From Neocallimastix lanati (nom. inval.) (Eukaryota; Neocallimastigomycota; Neocallimastigomycetes; Neocallimastigales; Neocallimastigaceae), in assembly GCA_016946835.1 (NCBI GenBank), contig JACVTC010000315.1:1-22500 (forward strand): 22,500 bases of DNA, given 5' to 3'. The translations under genes and the position numbers were made by a program. Of this stretch, positions 10,501 through 16,400 are shown piece after piece. The stretch's first letter is position 1. Each line of letters starts with the position of its first letter. Under the pieces are notes generated by a model. It worked only from the letters and a program-made list of their open reading frames with translations, was not told the DNA's origin and did no database searches.

Positions 10501-11577
10501 AATAATTCCTTCCGAGTATTCTTCATCTTGTGTTGCTAGTTGGATTCTTCCACGACTTTTTCCAACTGTTTCATATTCACCAGGTAATTTATCAAAATAC
10601 TGCTTAGTAACGATGCTTAGGTTACTACAAGAATCAATTAAAAGTTTTCCTAGTACTCCGTCAACACTTGCATCAACCATTGCTAAGTCTTCTTCGGCTA
10701 CTTCATTACTTTTACTTATGTAGCTATGGTCATAGTTATTTACTAATAAAGTTCGTGCTATTACATTGTCTACAGTTCCAATTATTTTAGACTTTTCTAA
10801 CTTTAAACCTTGAGTTAATTGTGAACGAATTTTAGGACATGCATTCAAGAGTTGACCTATCGTAATACTGGATTTAAGATTATTTAAATCATCCATAATA
10901 TTGTAAGGTTCTTTATTATTCATCATTTTGATATTCCTTTTTACTAATTGAGTATTTCCATTATTAGTTTCCTTAGTTTTTGTTGAAATTAATTTTTCCA
11001 AAGTATTAGTTTTATTTTGTTGATTATCTTTATTCATTTCTAGATCTTCTATTTCATTATCGATTACAAGTATATCTTCAGATTCAACTTTTTCCTTTCC
11101 TTTTGATGAATAATTGTTGTTTTCTTCTTTACTTTCTCTTACTCTTGTCATATTTCTTAATTCCTTTTCTTTTTGTTTTTCTTTGTTAATATTTGGTTGA
11201 GTTAAAATTGAAGGAAGTATTTGATTTTTATAAACTTTATTTGGTTTATTATGCAGCTCATTTTCTTTCTTCTTTCTTAAAGCAGGAGTTGCAAAAGGAC
11301 GTGGATTATCTTTTAAACTTTTATGTACTTTCTTGGAATTATTTTCTTCTTTTTCGCTGTTATTATCATTCATTTTTCTTTTTACAGCATTTATAATGAT
11401 ATCATCCTCACTAAAATCAGATTCTTCAGATTCTTCGTTAAAGGAATTATTATCAATTGGAGTATTCTTAGTAAAAGTATTATTTTGTAAATTATTTAAT
11501 GAAGCTATTGTTTTGTCATTGGGAGTGCTTCTGCTCCCATTTAGAAGTTTAAAGACTTTTTGGAATATATTTCTTTT
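7558..11577 (-). CDS. pol: Pol polyprotein: protease, reverse transcriptase, RNase H, integrase (expressed by -1 frameshift)
   Basis: Makes and integrates the element's DNA. The frame is open from 11577 (upstream TAA at 11578-11580) to the TGA at 7558. The first internal ATG is at 11373 and gives 1271 aa; residue numbers below count from it. The N-terminal 230 residues are K/E/N-rich. The retropepsin-like motif is LLIDSCSN with catalytic D247, carrying Cys where DSG/DTG is usual. RT spans about 435-650, with D534 (LDLFSGFHQ) and the FIDD box D598/D599. RNase H spans 735-862, with D745, E788, D815 and D859. The integrase zinc finger is H931, H935, C965, C968, and its core is D997, D1056, E1092 (D-D-35-E). 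The GPF motif is at 1229-1231. There is no chromodomain and no envelope. The frame is -1 relative to gag and overlaps it by 37 nt, so pol is most likely made as a Gag-Pol fusion of about 1629 aa rather than from 11373. Confidence 0.93.
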   Translation of the reverse strand, partial: KRNIFQKVFKLLNGSRSTPNDKTIASLNNLQNNTFTKNTPIDNNSFNEESEESDFSEDDIIINAVKRKMNDNNSEKEENNSKKVHKSLKDNPRPFATPALRKKKENELHNKPNKVYKNQILPSILTQPNINKEKQKEKELRNMTRVRESKEENNNYSSKGKEKVESEDILVIDNEIEDLEMNKDNQQNKTNTLEKLISTKTKETNNGNTQLVKRNIKMMNNKEPYNIMDDLNNLKSSITIGQLLNACPKIRSQLTQGLKLEKSKIIGTVDNVIARTLLVNNYDHSYISKSNEVAEEDLAMVDASVDGVLGKLLIDSCSNLSIVTKQYFDKLPGEYETVGKSRGRIQLATQDEEYSEGIIVRLPVKINNYEFNADFRIIEKEDSFYDMLINFKTQIDHCLFIHPTLNSLCKLLSESEYEEIAKINNQYYDEESIICTIRKVEETNNEKEIIKELTPMEFIESDEFLSTLNKDYKEQIIKILKEMIDIVATSTEELTPSKLSPHKIRLKANAKPVKLRSYRLTKLKSDILKEELTKLIKKGLIEPSCSEWSSPVVLILKHNGKWRLCIDYRKVNDMTEKDSYSVPYIDEIFDSLGGAKIFTTLDLFSGFHQILMDEESVEVTTFTTKFGNYQFKVMPFGLTGAPSTFQREMNKILFPFIGEFVYVFIDDVLIYSKSIEEHLIHIKQVLEVFKENKLKINIEKCHFLQTEVDVLGHKLTTKGLSPMESKITAIKKWEAPSSLHELRSFLGAVGYYRDFIPKYAQITSPLCKLLKKNTKYEWNKEQQESFELLKEKLINAPILKFPSFDKPFIIRTDASYNGIGGVLLQKEEETGKEHPIHFISRSLKKAEKNYGITDLEGTALFYCMTKFKSYIEGNPLPTTIYTDHKPLVGLFKNKEPLNARQTRWCLTASMLGINIKYESGKKNVLADALSRMKSKEERKILLTKITNGNNEELLSKVIKEFINEKFTVIDGEDYFIDNGNYRKLITDENERFKLILEAHNIGHEGYYKTYQRLKKNFYWNHMIKDIKRIVSNCEKCQLNRPQPYPEPTENHPTKVEGPFVHLGLDIIGPLPKTRNNNQYIIVTVDYFTKWVEAEPTENITSSDIIKFLINVFARHGVPQVITTDNGVQFTSDMTKIFLDLYDVYVKFIATYHPESNGLTENRNKEIGKLLRLLGRKNQDWDEVLPSALWALRTTKNTATGHSSFELVYGREDQQPYDIAIRTIENAGKSYDEILMEKFVRHYQWTREACENVKNANKYWATRREEQISMKKGKELKAGDLVLVRNFSRTKLEPYYNGPFKILKIQFNTATLIDQKTGKQLDRNVHFKNLVKFNSAYREA
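11501..11553 (-). promoter_or_regulatory. -1 programmed ribosomal frameshift signal (slippery heptamer plus H-type pseudoknot)
   Basis: In element sense the gag frame reads TCT TTA AAC TTC TAA, giving the canonical heptamer T_TTA_AAC at 11553-11547. A 7-nt spacer (TTCTAAA) follows. Stem 1 is TGGGAG (11539-11534) with CTCCCA (11525-11520), 6 bp. Its 8-nt loop contains GAAGC (11531-11527), which can pair with GCTTC (11505-11501), giving a 5-bp stem 2. The connectors are 2, 1 and 14 nt, a standard H-type pseudoknot geometry. The frame relation agrees: pol is exactly -1 to gag and opens just upstream. The fold was done by hand, not by software. Confidence 0.85.
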
Positions 11578-12446
11578 TTATTTTTTTCCATAATCTTATT
11601 TAATTGAGGGCAATAGTATGAGTAATGACCTTCTTCCTTACAGAAGAAGCAAGTTTTAACGGATAAATTTCTCATTTTCTGGGTTGATTCTTCTATAATA
11701 TCTTGAGGTTTCAGTTTATTATTTGTTTGACTTGTTTGGAAAGTTTCGTTTCTTCTTTTAGGATAAAGTCTTGAAGTAGTACTGTTTTGATTATTTTGAT
11801 TATGCTGGGAATTATTAACATTATAGGTATTAATATTATTGTTCCTTACAGAAAGTCTATCTACTTTCTCGGCAATTTTGAAAGCTTTCTCCATACTTAT
11901 ATCATCTTTAAGGGATAATTTCTTCCAGGCTTCATAATTATTTTGAATAGAATCAATATAATCTAGTACACCAATGCGCTTTCTTCTCTTTTTATCAAGT
12001 TTAGTGTACAAAGTTCTATATCTTACATTAAAGTCTTTAATCTTTTCGTTTCTTTTAATTCGCATTGCACGAAGTTCTTTAAGAAGTAAATTTTGGTCTT
12101 CTTTAATACCGTAAAAATTTTCAAGACTTGAAATAATTTTTTCAAGAGAAGGAAATTTATCATCATCAACATTTTCTTCTTCATCATCTTCTTCTTCATC
12201 TGATGAATCATCACTTTCATCATCACTATCTTCTCCCAAATCTTCAATAACGCGTTGTACTTCACCAGAGCTGGTAAGTAAACAAGCATTAAATATTGTT
12301 TCCGGATCTGTGATACCTTGTATCTTGATCCAAAGTTTTAATTCAGTAGCCCAGGACTTTATATCTAAATTGTCCTTGCTAAGCTTCACTATGTCTCGTA
12401 ATTCTTTCTTTAATTCTTTAAAACTTAAAGTACTTTTAGTAGACAT
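11541..12446 (-). CDS. gag: Gag structural protein with CCHC zinc knuckle (301 aa)
   Basis: Forms the virus-like particle and binds element RNA. I chose the ATG at 12446 (MSTKSTLSF). The frame stays open to another ATG at 12524, but those 26 extra residues run across poly-A/T tracts and look like leader. From 12446: a charged helical N-terminus; an unusually acidic D/E/S tract at about residues 72-97; a helical capsid-like region at about 100-195 typical of retrotransposon Gag; an N/Q/S-rich basic linker at about 200-255; and a CX2CX4HX4C knuckle with C266, C269, H274 and C279. It terminates with TAA at 11541, seven bases after the TTTAAAC slippery heptamer, so most ribosomes should make Gag and a minority Gag-Pol. 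Confidence 0.9.
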   Translation of the reverse strand: MSTKSTLSFKELKKELRDIVKLSKDNLDIKSWATELKLWIKIQGITDPETIFNACLLTSSGEVQRVIEDLGEDSDDESDDSSDEEEDDEEENVDDDKFPSLEKIISSLENFYGIKEDQNLLLKELRAMRIKRNEKIKDFNVRYRTLYTKLDKKRRKRIGVLDYIDSIQNNYEAWKKLSLKDDISMEKAFKIAEKVDRLSVRNNNINTYNVNNSQHNQNNQNSTTSRLYPKRRNETFQTSQTNNKLKPQDIIEESTQKMRNLSVKTCFFCKEEGHYSYYCPQLNKIMEKNKKEIYSKKSLNF

Positions 12447-12632
12447 TTCGTTTTTAGTTAATAATTTTTTTTTTTTATTATAAATTAACGAGGTTATTAA
12501 ATACGAATAAATTTGAAAGTCCAACTTTAAAAATATAATTTAACAAGTAATTTAATATCGAATCAAATTTTAAAACAATATATCTTAGTAATTTTTGAAA
12601 ATAATAATTTTATTTGCTTTCTTTAGTAAGTA

Positions 12633-12901
12633 TAAGCTCGAAATCCTTATCGACAACTTAGTAGAAATTATAAAGCACGAGGTTCTTTTCGACTACTTTT
12701 TTAAGAATAATTTTAAGTTCGAAATCTTTATCGACAACTTAATAGAATAATTTTAAGTTCGAAATCTTTATCGACAATTCAATGAAATAATTTTAAGTTC
12801 GAAATCTTTATCGACAACTTAATAGAATAATTTTAAGTTCGAAATCTTTATCGACAACTTAATAGAATATTTTTCAAGCTCGAAATCTTTATCGACCACT
12901 T
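12633..12901 (-). repeat. Leader tandem repeat, 40-bp units (right copy)
   Basis: Four near-perfect units at exactly 40-bp spacing (AAGTTCG at 12715, 12755, 12795, 12835) are flanked by two diverged units (12633 and 12875). Each unit contains AAGTT and AACTT arms with inner CGA/TCG, so each can form a small hairpin in the genomic RNA. The array lies in the 5' leader about 190 nt before the gag ATG. Its function is unknown; packaging, translation control or enhancer activity are possible. Confidence 0.85.
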
Positions 12902-13480
12902 GAATTTTGTAATTTAGTATATTTGTAGTAATAAATTTAGAAGCAAAGTTTTATTTATTATTTTCACCTTTCAAAAATTTTTCTTTTTAAACGATAAATA
13001 TTGTATTGTTATAGCTAATAAAATTATTAATTAATTATAATTATTAAACACAAAAAATAATCTTTATTGTCGTACAATCTGATAGTACACACTGTCTGAC
13101 GTGCAGCTTACCTAATGATGTCATGCCACGCGTGTGCCACGATTACTATATTCAATATAAAATATAGCAGTTCAGAGCCTACTAGCCCAATTACTATGTA
13201 GGATAAACTTAATCCGATAATCTATGTACGGAATAAAAAAAATTTTAAAAGTATTCAATAATATTTTTATTAACTAATAAAAATTAACTAAAAACACAAT
13301 ATTTTCAAAGTAAATTAAGATTCTATTACAGGAATTATATAACAAATAAAGTATCAGTAATAAAAAAAAATAAAAAAAATTTAAATGGCGAAGTTAGCCA
13401 AAGTCTGATACTTTATATAATAAAGTGCCTTATAACTAGCACAAAGAAAAGTAAAAAAAAATATATATAAAAAAAACAAT

Positions 13481-13610
13481 CTTACGCCTTCGGTGACGTA
13501 AGCTCCTTATTCGCCAGTGCTTGGAAAGTACCCGCACCTTCGTGTGTTGAAACGTTGAAGGCTGAACTATTATTACCGGGTCGGTAACCAAATACCTTCG
13601 TCTACTTTCC
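13481..13610 (-). other. Structured RNA domain in the leader (right copy)
   Basis: A GC-richer island of about 130 bp in an otherwise A/T-rich leader with several nested perfect complements. These are a hairpin CTTACG (13481-13486)/CGTAAG (13497-13502); a closing stem GGAAAGTA (13523-13530)/TACTTTCC (13603-13610); an inner GAAGG (13557-13561)/CCTTC (13595-13599); and an apical TTACCG (13573-13578)/CGGTAA (13582-13587) with a 3-nt loop. The geometry suggests a multi-stem element in the genomic RNA. No known RNA family is recognised. Confidence 0.55.
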
Positions 13611-13790
13611 AATTAATCTCCAAATTAACTACTATTCAATAACCTACTATGAATAGAGTTAATTTGTTGCTATCTGAGAATACACTGTGTATGAGCTCTA
13701 TCCGCTCCTTGTTATAATTTTACAAAATTTGTTTTTTTTTTTGAATCTTAATTTTACTTATTTAAAAAAAATTTTTTTTATATATATATC

Positions 13791-13836
13791 AAACAAGCGC
13801 CATAGGTTAATCAAAGGATTAACGACTTACTTGTTT
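13791..13836 (-). other. Two-tier hairpin near the primer-binding site (right copy)
   Basis: Outer arms AAACAAG (13791-13797) and CTTGTTT (13830-13836) enclose inner arms GTTAATC (13806-13812) and GATTAAC (13817-13823) with an AAAG loop. It sits about 70 nt downstream of the PBS in the genomic RNA, where dimerisation or packaging signals are often found in retroelements. Function is inferred only from position. Confidence 0.5.
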
Positions 13837-13902
13837 ATCAATATAAAATAAAAAAAAATTAAAAAAAAAATCTATGTTATTTACTATTATTTCTATTTAA
13901 TT

Positions 13903-13919
13903 CCCCGATATCTCCACCA
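13903..13919 (-). other. Primer-binding site, right copy
   Basis: In element sense TGGTGGAGATATCGGGG lies 6 nt downstream of the 5' LTR. Its complement, CCCCGATATCTCCACCA, has the form of a tRNA 3' end: T-stem strand, 7-nt acceptor strand TATCTCC, discriminator A, and CCA. The primer would be a cytosolic tRNA with a 5' end of GGAGATA. I cannot name its amino acid from the sequence. The same 17 nt occur at the same place in the left copy. Confidence 0.82.
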
Positions 13920-13925
13920 TATAAA

Positions 13926-14138
13926 TGTTAAGGTTTTAGAGAATTAAATAAAAATAAAGTAAGAAACACAAATTTTATTTTTTTATTTATTATTTTTATT
14001 TATAAATTTATTTTATTTTATTTTATTTTATTTTATTTTTTTTGATGATATTTAAAAATTAGTAGCAAAATTTACAACTATTTATACTTTTTTTCAAGGC
14101 ATAAAAGTTGTTCTTGCCACTAAATTACATTTTATTTA

Positions 14139-14170
<32 letters not shown>

Positions 14171-14261
14171 AAACTATTAAATTTAAATTGATTTTTATAA
14201 TTAATTATATAAAATTTAATTATAACAATATAAATAAAATACATTTATAATATTAATAAAA

Positions 14262-14314
<53 letters not shown>

Positions 14315-14815
14315 TTATTTATTTAAAAATATCTAAAATATTACTAATAAGAATTTATTTAATTGGCTAAAATTTTTATTACAATCTGTTAAAATATTCA
14401 AATAAAAATAAAAATACTATTCTAATATAAAGGTTTTTAATAAAATAAAATATTTTTCAATATAAAATAAAACATTTCGATATAAAATTTTATAATAAAA
14501 GTTAAAATATAATATATAAATTTTTAATTATCAATATATAAAAATATTATTAATACAAATTTTCATTATTAATATAAAAATAAAAAAATAAGATTTATTA
14601 TTAATATTGTTAATATAAGTTTTAAATATATAAAAATATTACTATTAATATAAGATTTAATATAAAAATTATAAAGTTTAATATAATTTTTGATCTAATT
14701 TTTAATCTTTGAATTTAAAAATTTATTAAAGTACAAAAATAATAATGTACACATAATGTATTAGAAATAAATCGTAGATTTAATTAAGAATGCATTATTT
14801 AGTACATTCTTATCA
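13926..14815 (-). repeat. Right LTR (5' LTR of right copy, 890 bp)
   Basis: Begins TGTTAAG and ends CTTATCA, like the middle LTR. The only difference I noticed is a T run of 28 rather than 30. The high-side boundary is directly visible: the three LTRs share sequence up to TTCTTATCAA, after which this one continues into unrelated AAAGGGCAGAG flanking DNA. The minus-strand TATA-like sequence at 14079-14086 suggests a long U3 and a short R-U5 of about 120 bp. Confidence 0.87.
14079..14086 (-). promoter_or_regulatory. Candidate TATA box in right LTR
   Basis: Same TATAAATA and context as in the middle LTR. It would drive the genomic transcript of the right copy leftwards through leader, gag and pol. 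Weak evidence on its own. Confidence 0.35.
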
Positions 14816-14831
14816 AAAAGGGCAGAGAGAT

Positions 14832-14904
14832 ATCCAAATAGTGTAGTGGTTATCACGTTTGCTTTACACGCAAAAGGTCTCCGGTTCGAACCCGGGTTTG
14901 GGTA
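14832..14904 (+). tRNA. tRNA-Val (anticodon TAC)
   Basis: A 73-nt cloverleaf without intron. Acceptor strands ATCCAAA and TTTGGGT pair with one T-G wobble, and the discriminator is A. The D arm carries the box A sequence TAGTGTAGTGG (14839-14849). The anticodon stem TTTGC/GCAAA encloses the loop TTTACAC with anticodon TAC at 14865-14867. The T arm is TCCGG-TTCGAAC-CCGGG and includes box B GGTTCGAAC. It reads GTA valine codons and strongly resembles other eukaryotic tRNA-Val(TAC) genes. It is transcribed away from the retrotransposon, whose LTR ends 16 bp upstream. Confidence 0.95.
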
Positions 14905-14916
14905 TATCTACGTTTA

Positions 14917-14921
14917 TTTTT
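14917..14921 (+). terminator. Pol III terminator of tRNA-Val
   Basis: First run of at least four T residues after the tRNA (TTTTT, 12 bp past the discriminator). A much longer T tract near 14933 provides a backup. Confidence 0.75.
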
Positions 14922-14933
14922 ATCTATTATATC

Positions 14934-14964
<31 letters not shown>

Positions 14965-15254
14965 AAATCATATTAAAATTAAATATCCATATATATATAA
15001 ACATAATAAAATAGATAAATAAATTAATAAAATGAATAAATAAATAAATAAAAAAAAAATTAAAAAAAAAAAAAATAATACAGATCTTTATATATTTTCA
15101 TTTATATATATAATATTTAAAAAAAAAAAAAAAATCCATCTAATTTTATAAGAATATTACGAAAAAATATATATTTTTAAAAAATAACCAAAAAAAAAAA
15201 AAAAATAAATAAGTAAATAACTAAAAAAGTTATATATAATTATGTTAATTTAAA
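14922..15254. other. A/T-rich spacer after tRNA, no gene seen
   Basis: Starts with a long T tract directly followed by an A tract (about 14933-14967), then repeated A runs of 9-16 bases and TAAA/TAAATA microsatellite. No reading frame or RNA fold stands out. Confidence 0.6.
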
Positions 15255-15537
15255 AAATACTAAAAGTCATATTTAATTTAATTAAAATATAACAATAAAA
15301 TTGATAATTAGCTTTCTTTATTAAAAAAAAATAATATTAAAACTAGATTATAAAAATTTATTTTATAACATATTGTGAATAATAAATAAGTAACATATTA
15401 AAATACTAAAAGTCATATTTAATTTAATTAAAATATAACAATAAAATTGATAATTAGCTTTCTTTATTAAAAAAAAATAATATTAAAACTAGATTATAAA
15501 AATTTATTTTATAACATATTGTGAATAATAAATAAGT
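15255..15537. repeat. Perfect 137-bp direct duplication
   Basis: Positions 15255-15391 recur without a visible change at 15401-15537, separated by 9 bp (period 146 bp). Even the nine-A run is the same length in both. This is a recent local duplication, or an assembly duplication. The unit has no coding potential and resembles nothing I recognise. Confidence 0.88.
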
Positions 15538-16400
15538 TAACAATAATTATTTTTTATTAAAATAATTAAAATAATAAAAAATTTCTATAAAAAAAATATA
15601 AAATAAAAATGTTATAATATTTTATAAAAAATAATTAAAGCAAAGTAAAAAAAAAAATATTTCATTTAATATATATATATATATTAACTGAATAATTATT
15701 AAAAGAAAATGTTTTGGTGATGAAAAAATATATTAATGGAAGTTTAAGTAAAAAGATATAATAATTATGTTTTATATTTATAATTTATTTATTTATAATT
15801 TTTATTTTTTTATTTATAATTTTTTATTTTTTTTATTTATTTAAATTTATATATATATATATATATATTTTAAATGGCAGCAAACTTATTTCATCTTAGT
15901 TAAATATTTGAAAAAATAAATGTAATAAAAAAAAAAAAAAAAAAAAAAACACAAAATAAAAATTTATATTTATATATTTTTATTTTTAATTATTTATAAT
16001 TTTTATTTTTTTATTTTTTATTTGTAAATTTTTTATGTTTTATTAATATTATTTATTTTTATTTTTATTTTATTTTATCTTATTTTATTTTATTTACTTT
16101 TATTTTATTTATTTTTATTTTTGTTTTTATTATTTATATTTTATTAAATTTATTTTAATAAATTTATTATTTATATTTTATTAATTTTATTTTTATAAAT
16201 TTATTATATTTAATTTTATTTATTATTTAATAAATATTAAGTTATTTTATTATTATTATTATATATATTTTATTATATATTTATTATTTATAATAAATAT
16301 AAATAATTTTTAAATTTATATTTATTTTTAATTTAATATATATAATATTCCCTAATTCAAATTATTATTATTTTTATTATGTATATATGTATTTTAATAA
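15538..16400. other. A/T-rich spacer, no gene seen
   Basis: Nearly pure A/T, with TA dinucleotide runs (about 15669-15684 and 15849-15868), a run of A near 15926-15949, and TTTTA/TTTAT-type stretches at about 15955-16260. It contains the 3' flank of the PLA2-like gene. I see no protein-coding or RNA gene. Confidence 0.6.

Larger units (their letters stand above)
6648..14815 (-). mobile_element. Ty3/Gypsy LTR retrotransposon, right copy, structurally intact
   Basis: This is a complete 8168-bp element read on the minus strand: 5' LTR 13926-14815, primer-binding site 13903-13919, long leader 12447-13902, gag 11541-12446, pol 7558-11577 in the -1 frame, and 3' LTR 6648-7539. The domain order protease-RT-RNase H-integrase places it in Ty3/Gypsy (Metaviridae). 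The integrase ends in a GPF module and has no chromodomain. Its two LTRs appear to differ only in the length of one T run (28 versus 30), so insertion was recent. Both main ORFs are open, so this copy could be autonomous. The right end lies 16 bp from a tRNA-Val gene. Confidence 0.93.

Noticed and set aside
12023-12289. Alternative minus-strand frame across gag (M/K-rich)
   Set aside because: It is a shifted frame over the acidic tract of gag and has no independent support.
11541-12524. Longer gag starting at the ATG at 12524
   Set aside because: The extra 26 residues span homopolymer runs that differ between the copies. The ATG at 12446 begins the protein-like sequence.
1-14815. Dictyostelid origin because Ty3-like elements there also sit next to tRNA genes
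   Set aside because: Not excluded. The LysM-like module, the Kex2-type site and the repeat style fit an anaerobic chytrid fungus better, so it is kept only as an alternative.
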